NCBI RefSeq assembly: GCF_003515065.1
Contig: NZ_QXGH01000041.1
Coordinates: forward strand, 1-64,000
Source of the DNA: Nocardioides immobilis
GTDB lineage: Bacteria; Actinomycetota; Actinomycetes; Propionibacteriales; Nocardioidaceae
Length of the DNA stretch: 64,000 nt
Reading direction: 5' to 3'
Part shown: positions 18,452 to 27,006 of the stretch, in pieces
Numbering within the stretch: position 1 is the stretch's first letter
Layout of the letters: each line of letters opens with the position of its first letter
Program-made: the position numbers and the translations under genes
Notes under the pieces: generated by a model
What the model saw: the letters and a program-made list of their open reading frames with translations, nothing else
Told to the model about the DNA's origin: nothing
The model's database searches: none

Positions 18452-19621
18452 TCAGGTCCCGGGACCCGCCACGAACGGCGCCATCGTGAGACCGAGGTGC
18501 AACACAAGCCGGTGGTTGCCGCGGGAGAGCGTCAGACCTGTGACCTGCTCGATCTTCTGCAACCGGTAGTAGACGGTCTGCCGGTGCACGTGGAGCGCCG
18601 CCGCGGTCTCCTGGACGTTGCCGCCGGACTCCAGGTAGGCGAGCGCCGTGTGCCGCAGCTCCGGATCGTCCTGCCCGAGCAGGCGACGGACGGCCGGATC
18701 GAGCACCGCACTGGCCAGAGCCTTCTCGGGGCCACACGCAAGCAGCCGATGGACGCCGAGCTCCGGCCAGACCGCGATCGGTCGCACCGACTGGTCCGCC
18801 GTTGCCACCCGCACGGCCAACCTGGCTTCCAGCCAGCTGTCCCGGGCTTGGGCAAGGTCTGCACGGATGCCGCCGATGCCCACGACCAGATCGTTGCGGG
18901 AGGCCGGAGGGAGGCGCTCGGCGTACAGGTCCCACGCTCGCCGAGCAATGTCGCGGGCCAGGTCCAGGCCATGCTCCCCGACCGGCACCAGCAGGGTGTT
19001 GTGCTCCGCGCCGCTCACCGCCAGCACGGACCTGGGCAGCCGCCACAGGTTCATCGGCACCGGCGGCCCGGGGTCCGCCGCAACCAGGCGTAGCTCGACC
19101 GCCGCGACCGGGGCGTCCCGACCGACGATGCCGAGCTCGTAGACGGCCTCCGCGGCGAGCCCGACCGCTTCAGCGTCGGCGGACAGGAGGTCCCGCACCG
19201 TGTAGTCGAGCTCCTCGCGGGAGCGAGCCTGCTGGGCCATCAGCGCGCCCGCCCGCTCAGCGAGGGCCGAGGCCTCCGGCACCCGCTCCTCGTCGATGTC
19301 GTCATGGTCATCGAGGAGCCAGAGGTAGCCGTAGGTGACCCCGTGCCATCGCACCGGCATGCAGAGCCGACTCACCACTCCGAAGTCGGCAGAAGCCGGG
19401 GTGCGCACCGGGACCTCGCTCGTCGCGATCCCGAACTGCTCGAACCAGTCCTGGACCTCGCGCGTCGAGTGCCGGTGCAGGATCGAGCGCAGGCGCACCT
19501 CATCGACCTGCGCCTCGTGCGAGCAGAACGCCACGAGGTTGAAGTCGCGGTCCTCGAGGGTCGCCGGATGCTCCAGCAGCCGGGACACCTCGTCCACGAT
19601 GTCTTGGAACTCCGGCCGCAT
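18452..19621 (-). CDS. PucR/CdaR-type transcriptional activator
   Basis: A 389-residue regulator. The amino part (MRPEFQDIVDEVSRLLEHPA...) resembles a GAF-like sensing region, and the carboxyl end is the PucR helix-turn-helix: DPELRHTALAYLESGG, NVQETAAALHVHRQTVYYRL, QKIEQVTGLTL. The ATG at 19621 has GAGGGAG upstream. It is divergent from proline dehydrogenase and P5C dehydrogenase, the arrangement seen for proline-responsive activators of actinobacterial put genes, so it most likely activates proline use. Shared dyads in both flanking promoters support this. Confidence 0.84.
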   Translation of the reverse strand: MRPEFQDIVDEVSRLLEHPATLEDRDFNLVAFCSHEAQVDEVRLRSILHRHSTREVQDWFEQFGIATSEVPVRTPASADFGVVSRLCMPVRWHGVTYGYLWLLDDHDDIDEERVPEASALAERAGALMAQQARSREELDYTVRDLLSADAEAVGLAAEAVYELGIVGRDAPVAAVELRLVAADPGPPVPMNLWRLPRSVLAVSGAEHNTLLVPVGEHGLDLARDIARRAWDLYAERLPPASRNDLVVGIGGIRADLAQARDSWLEARLAVRVATADQSVRPIAVWPELGVHRLLACGPEKALASAVLDPAVRRLLGQDDPELRHTALAYLESGGNVQETAAALHVHRQTVYYRLQKIEQVTGLTLSRGNHRLVLHLGLTMAPFVAGPGT

Positions 19622-19674
19622 GATCTCCCTCTGGCTACCGCTCCGAGGCATCGTACCTGGCCATTTTGAGCAGA

Positions 19675-19723
19675 TGTCCAAAGCCGCAGGGGACGTGTGT
19701 GGCACCTGTCCGCAGCCGCGGAC
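19675..19723. promoter_or_regulatory. two dyads in the promoter between the PucR gene and proline dehydrogenase
   Basis: First dyad 19675-19694, TGTCC-N11-GGAC, in the same CAGATGTCCAA context as the site at 18422. Second dyad 19708-19723, GTCCGC-N4-GCGGAC. They lie in the 157-base divergent gap, 55-105 bases before the proline dehydrogenase ATG, where an activator would bind. Seen directly; their role as PucR-family operators is inferred. Confidence 0.5.
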
Positions 19724-19778
19724 GGGTCGCCGCACGTACGTTCGCCGCCAACCCAGCCCCTGTCCCGGAGGAAACACC

Positions 19779-20705
19779 ATGCTCGGTCCCACCCTGCTGA
19801 CGGCCTCGCGCAGCCCGCGCATCCGGCGACTGGTCTCCGACGCCCCGGGGTCGCGACGCCTGGTGCAGCGCTTCGTCGTGGGCGAGACCCTCGACGACGC
19901 CCTCGACGCCGCCACCCGACTGATCGGGGACGGGCTGTCGGTGACCCTGGACCACCTCGGCGAGGACACGTTGGACGTGAATCGAGCCGGCGCCACCCGC
20001 GATACCTACGTCGCCCTGCTCGGTCGCCTGGCCGACTGCGGTCTGGCCGCGCAGGCGGAGGTGTCACTCAAGCTGTCGGCGGTCGGGCAGGCGTTGCCCC
20101 GCGATGGACACGGGACCGCGCTCGAGAACGCATACGCCGTCTGCGCCGCCGCGTACCGTGCGGGCACCACGGTGACCCTGGACATGGAGGACCACAGGAC
20201 AGTCGACTCCACGCTGGCCATCCTGCGCGAGCTGCGCCACGACTTCCCGAGCACGGGCGCGGTCCTGCAGTCCTGCCTGCGCCGAACCGAGGGCGACTGC
20301 CGCGACCTGGCCGGCGCGGGGTCCCGGGTGCGCCTGGTCAAGGGTGCCTACGCCGAACCGGACTCGGTCGCCTACCCCGACAAGGCCGACGTCGACCTGG
20401 CGTACGTCCGGTGCCTGAAGATCCTGATGGCCGGGGACGGCTATCCGATGGTGGCCAGCCACGACCCCCGGATGATCGCGCTGGCCGGCATGCTGGCCGA
20501 GCGACACGGTCGCGCTCCAGGCAGCTACGAGTACCAGATGTTGCACGGCATCCGCACCGGCGAGCAGCGGCGGCTGGCCGCCGCAGGCGAGCGGGTCCGG
20601 GTCTACGTGCCGTACGGCGCCGACTGGTACGGCTACTTCATGCGCCGCCTGGCCGAGCGACCGGCGAACGTCGGGTTCTTCCTCCGCTCCCTCATCACCC
20701 GATGA
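19779..20705 (+). CDS. proline dehydrogenase (monofunctional)
   Basis: A 308-residue FAD-dependent proline dehydrogenase with the TIM-barrel landmarks EVSLKLSAVGQ, TLDMEDHRTVDSTL, SCLRRTEGDC, RLVKGAYAEPDSVAYPDK, MVASHDPRMI, YEYQMLHGIR and VYVPYGADWYGYFMRRLAERP. It oxidises L-proline to pyrroline-5-carboxylate at the membrane, feeding quinone. The ATG at 19779 has a perfect GGAGGAAA. The length matches the single-function actinobacterial type, not the bifunctional PutA. P5C dehydrogenase follows 26 bases later. Confidence 0.93.
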   Translation: MLGPTLLTASRSPRIRRLVSDAPGSRRLVQRFVVGETLDDALDAATRLIGDGLSVTLDHLGEDTLDVNRAGATRDTYVALLGRLADCGLAAQAEVSLKLSAVGQALPRDGHGTALENAYAVCAAAYRAGTTVTLDMEDHRTVDSTLAILRELRHDFPSTGAVLQSCLRRTEGDCRDLAGAGSRVRLVKGAYAEPDSVAYPDKADVDLAYVRCLKILMAGDGYPMVASHDPRMIALAGMLAERHGRAPGSYEYQMLHGIRTGEQRRLAAAGERVRVYVPYGADWYGYFMRRLAERPANVGFFLRSLITR

Positions 20706-20731
20706 CCCCCGCATCCCACGAAAGGAACCCG

Positions 20732-22360
20732 ATGGATGCCGTGACCCAGGTGCCCGTTCCCACGAACGAGCCGATCAACGACTTCGAGCCGGGGAGTGCT
20801 CCGCGCACGCGGCTCGAGCTGGCCCTCAAGGAGCAGGCCGCCCGACACGTCGAGCTGACCGCCACGATCGGTGGCGAGCAGCGCCACGCGGGCGGCGCCG
20901 AGATCGCCGTGGTGCAGCCGCACGACCACGGTCAGGTCCTGGGCACGCTGCGCAATGCGACCGAGGACGATGCGAGGGCGGCCGTCGCCGCGGCCTGCGA
21001 GGCCGCGCCCGCCTGGCGAGCACTGAGCTTCGACGACCGGGCGGCGATCCTGCTCAAGGCAGCCGACCTCCTCGCCGGCCCGTGGCGCGAGACCCTGAAC
21101 GCGGCGACCATGCTGGGGCAGAGCAAGACGGCCATCCAGGCCGAGATCGACTCGGCGTGCGAGCTGATCGACTTCTGGCGCTTCAACGTTGCGTTCGCCC
21201 GGGAGATCCTCGCCGAGCAGCCTGCCGCGAACTCCCCCGGCGTCTGGAACCGGCTCGACCACCGCCCGTTGGAAGGCTTCGTGTACGCGGTCACCCCCTT
21301 CAACTTCACCGCGATCGCCGGAAACCTGCCCACGGCGCCGGCGCTGATGGGCAACACCGTCGTGTGGAAGCCGGCACCGACCCAGCAGCTCGCGGCGCAC
21401 CACACCATGCGGCTGCTGGAGGAGGCCGGGCTGCCGCCCGGGGTCATCAACATGCTGCCCGGCGACGGGATCGCCGTCTCCGAGGTGACGTTGACCGACC
21501 CGGCACTCGCCGGCATCCACTTCACAGGCTCGACGCCCACGTTCCAGCACCTGTGGCGCACGGTCGGCAAGAACATCGCCGGCTACCGCGGCTACCCGCG
21601 CATCGTCGGCGAGACGGGCGGCAAGGACTTCGTGCTGGCGCACCCGTCAGCCGACCCCGACGTGGTCCGGACCGCACTGCTGCGCGGGGCGTTCGAATAC
21701 CAGGGCCAGAAGTGCTCCGCCGCGTCCCGGGCCTATGTCGCACGCAGCGTCTGGCAGCGGATGCGGGACGACCTGGTCGCCGAGACCGACGCGCTCACGG
21801 TGGGCGACGTCACCGACCTCGGCAACTTCATGGGGGCGGTGATCGATGATCGTTCCTTCGCCAAGCACAAGGCCGCGATCGACCGGGCGCACGCCGACCC
21901 CACGATCACGGTGCTCGCCGGGGGCACCTACGACGACTCTGTCGGCTACTTCGTCCGGCCCACCCTCCTGGAGTGCACCGACCCCGACAACGAGGTCTTC
22001 ACCACCGAGTACTTCGGCCCGATCCTCGCGATCTGCGTGTACGACGACACCGACTTCGAGCGGGTCGTCGACCAGATGGAGTCGGCCTCGCCGTACGGCC
22101 TGACCGGCGCCGTGATCGCCCGGGACCGAACGGCGATCGCCTACGCCACCGAGGCTCTGCGGTTCGCTGCTGGCAACTTCTACGTGAATGACAAGCCCAC
22201 GGGCGCGGTGGTCGGACAGCAGCCGTTCGGGGGCGCCCGTGGTTCGGGGACCAACGACAAGGCGGGCTCGGCCCAGAACCTGCACCGGTGGACTTCCACC
22301 CGGGTGGTCAAGGAGACGTTCGTCCCCGCGACCGACCACCGCTACCCGCACATGAGGTGA
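20732..22360 (+). CDS. pruA: L-glutamate gamma-semialdehyde (P5C) dehydrogenase
   Basis: A 542-residue aldehyde dehydrogenase of the P5C type: TPFNFTAIAGNLPTAPALMG, HFTGSTPTFQHLW, IVGETGGKDFVLAHPSAD, and the nucleophile in EYQGQKCSAASR (about C328); it ends with QQPFGGARGSGTNDKAG. It turns glutamate semialdehyde into glutamate with NAD+. The ATG at 20732 has AAAGGAA upstream; an earlier in-frame ATG at 20702 overlaps the proline dehydrogenase stop but lacks a ribosome site. Second gene of the proline operon; a tiny cysteine-rich gene follows it. Confidence 0.93.
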   Translation: MDAVTQVPVPTNEPINDFEPGSAPRTRLELALKEQAARHVELTATIGGEQRHAGGAEIAVVQPHDHGQVLGTLRNATEDDARAAVAAACEAAPAWRALSFDDRAAILLKAADLLAGPWRETLNAATMLGQSKTAIQAEIDSACELIDFWRFNVAFAREILAEQPAANSPGVWNRLDHRPLEGFVYAVTPFNFTAIAGNLPTAPALMGNTVVWKPAPTQQLAAHHTMRLLEEAGLPPGVINMLPGDGIAVSEVTLTDPALAGIHFTGSTPTFQHLWRTVGKNIAGYRGYPRIVGETGGKDFVLAHPSADPDVVRTALLRGAFEYQGQKCSAASRAYVARSVWQRMRDDLVAETDALTVGDVTDLGNFMGAVIDDRSFAKHKAAIDRAHADPTITVLAGGTYDDSVGYFVRPTLLECTDPDNEVFTTEYFGPILAICVYDDTDFERVVDQMESASPYGLTGAVIARDRTAIAYATEALRFAAGNFYVNDKPTGAVVGQQPFGGARGSGTNDKAGSAQNLHRWTSTRVVKETFVPATDHRYPHMR

Positions 22361-22365
22361 GCCGG

Positions 22366-22473
22366 ATGGACTGCCACTGCGGCGCGACGCTCGATCCGTG
22401 CGAAGGATGCGGACAGCCGCGTTGTCTGCGGTGTGACCCCCACCTGTCCGACGACTGCCGGTTCGTCGGCTAG
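22366..22473 (+). CDS. 35-residue cysteine-rich protein (probable zinc-binding microprotein)
   Basis: MDCHCGATLDPCEGCGQPRC opens the protein; it has seven cysteines (positions 3, 5, 12, 15, 20, 23, 31) in 35 residues, with CxC and two CxxC pairs. An ideal ribosome site, GAGGTGAG, lies eight bases upstream and overlaps the last codons of pruA, so it is coupled to the proline operon. The CEGCGQPRCLRC core looks like a small treble-clef or B-box-like zinc site. No function is recognised. Confidence 0.6.
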   Translation: MDCHCGATLDPCEGCGQPRCLRCDPHLSDDCRFVG

Positions 22474-22480
22474 CGAATCG

Positions 22481-23911
22481 GTGACCGACAGGTCGGTGGG
22501 CGGCGTCGTCTTCGTCGTCATCGGCGACACCCACGTAGCGCGCCGGGTCTGCGCGTCGCTGCTCCAGCGCGGGTCTGAGGTGCTGCATCTCGTCGCGCCC
22601 GGCGACGACGAGCTGCGCAAGGCGATGGTGCGGGAACCCCGCGGTGTCGCCGTACTCCTGCACGACGACGTGGCGGCGCTGCGGTACGCCCTGGCCGTTG
22701 CCCACATCGCCCCCACGGCTCCGCTGGTCGTCACGATCTTCGACCAGACCGTCTCCGAACAGCTCGTGAAACTGCTGCCACGCTGCCACGTCACTTCTCC
22801 GGCACACCTCGCGACCGCCACGCTCGTGGCGCCGTGCCTGGAGCCCGAGGCCCTCGCGATCCGTCGTACGGAGGGCAGGACCATGGCCCTGCACAGGTCC
22901 GGCGAGGAGCTCGTCGAGTCCCCCTGGGCTCTCGGTCGACGGGCGCGCTGGCACGCTCGCGTCGGCCGGGTGCCGGGTCAGCTGCGGCCGCACGACGCAG
23001 GTACCCGCCTCCTGCTGCTGGGGTTGGCGGGCATCCTGGCCGTGCTGCTCGGAGACTGGATCTGGCTGACGCTCGGGGCCGGGCACGAGCCCGCGGAGGC
23101 GTTCCACGAAGCCGCGCGAGTGGTGGCCGCCGTGGGGCCGGCGACCTCCGGGCATGCGCCGACGAGCTACTTGCTGGTGTCCGCCCTCGCGATGCTCATC
23201 ACCGTCGTGCTCACCGCGGCATTCACGGCCGGAGTCGTCGACCGCCTGCTCGGGCCGCGGCTCGTGGGCCTCATCGGCGCCCGCGCACTACCTCGCTCAG
23301 GACACGTCGTGGTCGTCGGCCTGGGACAGGTCGGCCTTCGGCTGTGCCGGGAGCTGCAGCTTCTCGGTGTCGCCGTGGTGGGCGTGGAGCGGGATCCGCA
23401 GGCGCCGAACCTCAGGATCGCGCGAACCCTCGGGGTTCCGGTCATCGTGGCGCACGGTGGTGACCGCGCCGTGCTCGAGCGGCTGGGAGTGCACCGCGCG
23501 CAGGCACTCGCAGCCGTCGGGTCCGACGACCTCGACAACATTGCGATCGCCGTCGCCGCGCACGGCGTCGCACCCGGCACCCGGGTCGTCATGCGCGCAG
23601 GGGAGCACGAGGCGATCGCCGAGACCAGGTCACTCCTGCCCCTGGGAACCACCCGGGACGTGACCAGTCTGAGCACCACCTATGTCGTCGCTCGGCTGCT
23701 CGGTACGCCGGCGACAGCCGTGGTGGGGCACGACAAGGACGTCTACCTCGCGATCCGGGGCGCGGGCTTCTCCCGGTCGCCGATGCCGCCACGCGAGGAG
23801 TGCCGCCACGGCGACCGGTCCGAGAGCGACCCCGGACGTTCGTCCCACTGCCGTGTATCTGCCGAGTTTTCACTCCGCCACCTCTGTGAGGATGCCGGAG
23901 GTGTCACCTGA
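22481..23911 (+). CDS. TrkA_N/RCK-two transmembrane-RCK protein
   Basis: A 476-residue protein. Residues about 8-125 form a first Rossmann-like TrkA_N domain (GGVVFVVIGDTHVARRVCAS). Two membrane helices follow (LLLLGLAGILAVLLGDWIWL and SYLLVSALAMLITVVLTAAF) and then a second RCK domain with a canonical GHVVVVGLGQVGLRLCREL dinucleotide motif. The layout is that of actinobacterial ion-channel-like NAD-binding proteins. Between the helices, where K+ channels carry TVGYG, it reads AAVGPATS, so it probably is not a normal K+ pore. Start chosen at GTG 22481; no strong ribosome site is visible. Confidence 0.75.
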   Translation: MTDRSVGGVVFVVIGDTHVARRVCASLLQRGSEVLHLVAPGDDELRKAMVREPRGVAVLLHDDVAALRYALAVAHIAPTAPLVVTIFDQTVSEQLVKLLPRCHVTSPAHLATATLVAPCLEPEALAIRRTEGRTMALHRSGEELVESPWALGRRARWHARVGRVPGQLRPHDAGTRLLLLGLAGILAVLLGDWIWLTLGAGHEPAEAFHEAARVVAAVGPATSGHAPTSYLLVSALAMLITVVLTAAFTAGVVDRLLGPRLVGLIGARALPRSGHVVVVGLGQVGLRLCRELQLLGVAVVGVERDPQAPNLRIARTLGVPVIVAHGGDRAVLERLGVHRAQALAAVGSDDLDNIAIAVAAHGVAPGTRVVMRAGEHEAIAETRSLLPLGTTRDVTSLSTTYVVARLLGTPATAVVGHDKDVYLAIRGAGFSRSPMPPREECRHGDRSESDPGRSSHCRVSAEFSLRHLCEDAGGVT

Positions 23912-23920
23912 CCCGCGCGT

Positions 23921-23997
<77 letters not shown>

Positions 23998-24046
23998 AAG
24001 CGAGGAGAAACGGTAGCACCAGCGCTGCCGTCCTCCCGAATCCGGG

Positions 24047-24907
24047 TCAGGCTCCGGAGACCCGGCGCTGCTCGGTCTCGGCCTGCTCGGCGCGCTGCTG
24101 CTCGGCCTCGCGGGCGAGGGCGGAGTCGGCGGCGTTGCGGCCGGAGCTCCACACACCGGTGGAGTCGAGGTCGATGGTGCGGACGGTGCGTCCGGCCGCG
24201 GCCTTGTCGACGTACGTCGGGAGGGTGACTGGTACGGGGTCCCACCCGTTCGGGTCGGCCGGGGTCTCGAGTACCTCGGCGCGTACGGCGGGGATCTCCT
24301 CGGTGTTGTCGCCGGCGTCCTCCTCGGCGATCGCCTGGTCGGCGAGGGTGGTACGGCGCTTCCGGACCGGTGCCGTGCGGGCGGCCCGTGCGGCGTGCTC
24401 CTTGCGCACCATCAGCCGGCAGGCCACGAGCCAGGCCACGAGGAGCGTGGCCGGGATCGCGACCCAGGCCCAGCCGACCGCGCCGAACGCGGCGAGCGCG
24501 ACGACGGCGAGCGTGGCGGAGACGATCGTGCCGAGCACCCGGCGCCGGCGCTGGGCCGCGCGGGCGGCAGCCAGCTTCCGGGCTCGGAGCTGGGCGCGGG
24601 ACAGCGGTGCGGGCGCGACGACCTCGGCCGCGTCGACCTCGTCCTCGTCGGCCGCGTCCTCGACGGGGTCCGACTCGGACTCGTCGAGCGCGGTGGCGGC
24701 GGGCTTCGTCGTACCGGAGCTGCCGACGACGAGCGCGGCCCGGTCGGCCGAGACCGGCTCGCGGCGGGCGAGCACCCGGACCCGGTCGGAGAAGCTCTCC
24801 ACCGACCGGCTGACCCGGTCGATCTCGTGGTGCTTGAGCGCCTTGGGGATGAGGTAGACGGCCCAGGCAACCGCCAGGGCGACGAAGATCAACGCGCTCA
24901 GGTCCAC
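24047..24907 (-). CDS. SepX/GlpR-type divisome membrane protein
   Basis: A 286-residue protein with an amino-terminal membrane helix (MDLSALIFVALAVAWAVYLI), an acidic linker (about 85-110), a second hydrophobic pair (VLGTIVSATLAVVALAAFGA... ) around 150-185, and the conserved carboxyl motif N-G-W-D-P-V-P-V-T-L-P-T-Y-V. This matches the Streptomyces SepX / Corynebacterium GlpR family, membrane proteins that help FtsZ-driven division. The neighbouring molybdenum-cofactor, UGPase and acetyltransferase genes are the usual surroundings of sepX. The GTG start is seven bases after TAGCCT, so the mRNA is probably leaderless. Confidence 0.78.
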   Translation of the reverse strand: MDLSALIFVALAVAWAVYLIPKALKHHEIDRVSRSVESFSDRVRVLARREPVSADRAALVVGSSGTTKPAATALDESESDPVEDAADEDEVDAAEVVAPAPLSRAQLRARKLAAARAAQRRRRVLGTIVSATLAVVALAAFGAVGWAWVAIPATLLVAWLVACRLMVRKEHAARAARTAPVRKRRTTLADQAIAEEDAGDNTEEIPAVRAEVLETPADPNGWDPVPVTLPTYVDKAAAGRTVRTIDLDSTGVWSSGRNAADSALAREAEQQRAEQAETEQRRVSGA

Positions 24908-25024
24908 AACCGAGAGGCTAGGCCGGTTACTCCAGATCGGGACGTATGTCTATCGGTGTGTCACAGAATGACCTGTGTGACTGGTGTGATTTGCGGTCCG
25001 CCCCTGGGCCGGCCGCTGGTCGAG

Positions 25025-25146
25025 CTGTAACTCAGTGTTCGGTTCGCTAAGAGGGCGATCGGGACACTCCCTCGGCGAATTGACTCGCCACAGCACCGTG
25101 GGAGCGGATTCAACACAATGGGACTGAACCGGACACTGAGTTACAG
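25025..25146. repeat. 122-base element bounded by 21-base inverted repeats (MITE-like or terminator)
   Basis: The left arm at 25025-25045 starts CTGTAACTCAGTGT and ends CGGTTC; the right arm at 25126-25146 is its reverse complement with one mismatch. Eighty bases lie between, with no reading frame. The right arm ends six bases from the stop of the acetyltransferase gene. It looks like a non-autonomous transposable element with terminal inverted repeats, but a long read-through hairpin is an alternative. No clear target-site duplication is visible. Confidence 0.6.
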
Positions 25147-25152
25147 GCTCGC

Positions 25153-25848
25153 TCAGCTGCCACCCGCCGCCCCACCCGCCGACGCATCCCCGCCCGACTC
25201 CTCGAGCCGGACCAGCAGGCCGCGGGGGCACTCCTCCTTGGTGATCGCGAAGATCCGGTGGTCGCGCCAGGCGCCGTCGATGTGCAGGAACCGCGGTGCG
25301 TAGCCGACCTCGCGGATGCCGAGCTTCTCCACGACCCGCAGCGAGTTCGTGTTCTCGGGGCGGATGCAGACCTCGAGCCGGTGCAGCTTGGCGGTGAAGA
25401 AGCAGTGGTCGGCGGCCATCGCCACCGCCCGCGGCATCACCCCGCGGCCGGCGAACTCCTGGGCGATCCAGTAGCCGACCGATGCGTACTGCGCGGATCC
25501 GCGGACGATGTTGTTGATGCTCACCTGGCCCGCGAAGCGGCCGTCGACCTCGACGACGAAGGGGTACGTCGTCCCGCGTCGCGCGGCCCGGGACAGCCGG
25601 CGGACCAGCGCGGCGAACGTGGTCGGCCGGGTGTCGCCACCCGGCGGGACGGTGGCGTCCCACTGCGACAGCCACGCCGCGTTGCGACGGCGCGCCTCAC
25701 GCCAGGCCCGGGCGTCGGAGCGCCGGACCGGGCGGAGCGTCACCACCGGGTCGGTGCCGGACATCAGCTGGTTCGGCCACGCGCGGCCGGGGACGGAGGT
25801 GATCATCCGCTCCCGCGCGAGCCGGCGCAGCCGCTCGTCGGGGCTCAA
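25153..25848 (-). CDS. GNAT N-acetyltransferase, RimJ/RimL type
   Basis: A 231-residue acetyltransferase: VTLRPVRRSDARAWREARRRN at the start of the fold, FAGQVSINNIVRGSAQYASVGYWI, then the acetyl-CoA loop EFAGRGVMPRAVAMAADH and LEVCIRPENTNSLRVVEKLG. RimJ-like enzymes acetylate protein amino termini. The start is a TTG sharing TTGA with the moaB stop and preceded by GGGAG; a later ATG at 25806 is possible. Last gene of a moaC-moaB-rimJ run. Confidence 0.86.
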   Translation of the reverse strand: MSPDERLRRLARERMITSVPGRAWPNQLMSGTDPVVTLRPVRRSDARAWREARRRNAAWLSQWDATVPPGGDTRPTTFAALVRRLSRAARRGTTYPFVVEVDGRFAGQVSINNIVRGSAQYASVGYWIAQEFAGRGVMPRAVAMAADHCFFTAKLHRLEVCIRPENTNSLRVVEKLGIREVGYAPRFLHIDGAWRDHRIFAITKEECPRGLLVRLEESGGDASAGGAAGGS

Positions 25849-26333
25849 TGGTCGCTCCCGCTGATCTGCTCGACCGCGTGCACGAGGACCGGCCGGAGCA
25901 CGTCGAGTGCGTCCTTCACACCCCCACGCGAGCCCGGCAGGTTGACCACGAGGCAGCGGCCCGCGACGCCGGCGAGCCCGCGCGACAGCGCAGCCGTCGG
26001 CACGCCCTTCGCGACACCGGCCGCCCGGATCGCCTCGGCCAGGCCGGGCACCTCCCGGTCGATCAGCGGCCGGGTGGCCTCCGGCGTCCGGTCGGTGGGG
26101 GTGAGCCCGGTGCCGCCGGTGGTGAGTACGACGCGCGCGCCCCCGCGCACGGCCAGCGCGATCGCAGCGCCGACCGGGTCGCCGTCAGGACGCACCACGG
26201 GGTCGCCCACCGAGAAGCCGAGGCCACGGAGGGCGTCGACGATCAGGGGGCCGGTCGTGTCGTCGTAGACACCGGCCGCGGCGCGGTTGGAGGCGACGAC
26301 CACCACCGCCGGAAGCCCACCCGCGTCGGTCAT
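25845..26333 (-). CDS. moaB: MogA/MoaB-family molybdenum cofactor biosynthesis protein
   Basis: A 162-residue protein with the molybdopterin-binding fold: VVVASNRAAAGVYDDTTGP near the start, VVLTTGGTGLTPTDRTPEAT (the TTGGTG motif), and CLVVNLPGSRGGVKDALDVL. It adenylylates molybdopterin before metal insertion. Its ATG overlaps the moaC stop by four bases and its own stop overlaps the acetyltransferase start, so three genes are coupled. Confidence 0.9.
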   Translation of the reverse strand: MTDAGGLPAVVVVASNRAAAGVYDDTTGPLIVDALRGLGFSVGDPVVRPDGDPVGAAIALAVRGGARVVLTTGGTGLTPTDRTPEATRPLIDREVPGLAEAIRAAGVAKGVPTAALSRGLAGVAGRCLVVNLPGSRGGVKDALDVLRPVLVHAVEQISGSDH

Positions 26334-26809
26334 CGGGACCAGTCCCCCGACTTCCCGCCGGTCTTGGCCTCGACCCGGACGTCGCTGATCACCGCGCCCT
26401 TGTCGACGGCCTTCACCATGTCGACGACCGTCAGCGCCGCGACCGAGACCGCGGTGAGCGCCTCCATCTCGACACCCGTCCGATCGGTGGTCCGGACCGT
26501 CGCCACGATCTCGACCGCGTCGTCGGCGACCGCGAGGTCGACGGTCACGCCGGAGATCGCCAGCGGGTGACACAGCGGGATCAGGTCGGGCGTGCGCTTC
26601 GCTCCCATGATCCCGGCGATCCGGGCCACGGCGAGCGCGTCGCCCTTCGGCACGCCCTCGCCCCGGAGCAAAGCCACCACCTCGGGGGCGACGAGGACCC
26701 GGCCCGAGGCGGTCGCCGTCCGCGCCGTCACTGCCTTCTCCGACACGTCGACCATCCGGGCCGCGCCGGTCTCGTCGACGTGGGTCAGCCCGCGCGCTGG
26801 GTCACTCAT
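26330..26809 (-). CDS. moaC: cyclic pyranopterin monophosphate synthase MoaC
   Basis: A 159-residue MoaC: LTHVDETGAARMVDVSEKAV, the substrate motif PLCHPLAISG, MEALTAVSVAALTVVDMVKA and VDKGAVISDVRVEAKTGGKS. Acts after MoaA in the first steps of molybdopterin synthesis. GGAGG lies almost directly against the ATG, so the spacing is unusually short. Thirty-seven bases upstream begins a long palindromic element. No moaA is in the window. Confidence 0.95.
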   Translation of the reverse strand: MSDPARGLTHVDETGAARMVDVSEKAVTARTATASGRVLVAPEVVALLRGEGVPKGDALAVARIAGIMGAKRTPDLIPLCHPLAISGVTVDLAVADDAVEIVATVRTTDRTGVEMEALTAVSVAALTVVDMVKAVDKGAVISDVRVEAKTGGKSGDWSR

Positions 26810-26845
26810 GCCTCCATGATCCCACCGGCGGGCCGGGTCGTGGTC

Positions 26846-27006
26846 AGGCGACCAAGCCCAAGGGGTCGTGCAAGCGAGCAGCGCTCAGGGCGTGCGATGG
26901 CAAGGCGGAGGAGGGAGCCGGGACGGAGTCCCGGCGACTGACGACAACGCCGCCAGCGTGCGTCCTGAGCGCGGCGCAGCCTGCGAGCCCTTGGGCTTGG
27001 TCGCCT
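26846..27006. repeat. 161-base long palindromic element between moaC and a DUF1772 gene
   Basis: The outer 19 bases, AGGCGACCAAGCCCAAGGG, recur exactly in reverse complement at 26988-27006. Inside, GCGCTCAGG and CCTGAGCGC pair with their surroundings, and at the centre GCCGGGAC-GGA-GTCCCGGC makes an eight-base stem with a three-base loop. The whole segment could fold as one hairpin or cruciform. Its right arm covers the stop codon of the upstream gene. Either a dispersed REP/MITE-like repeat or a strong terminator. Confidence 0.7.
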
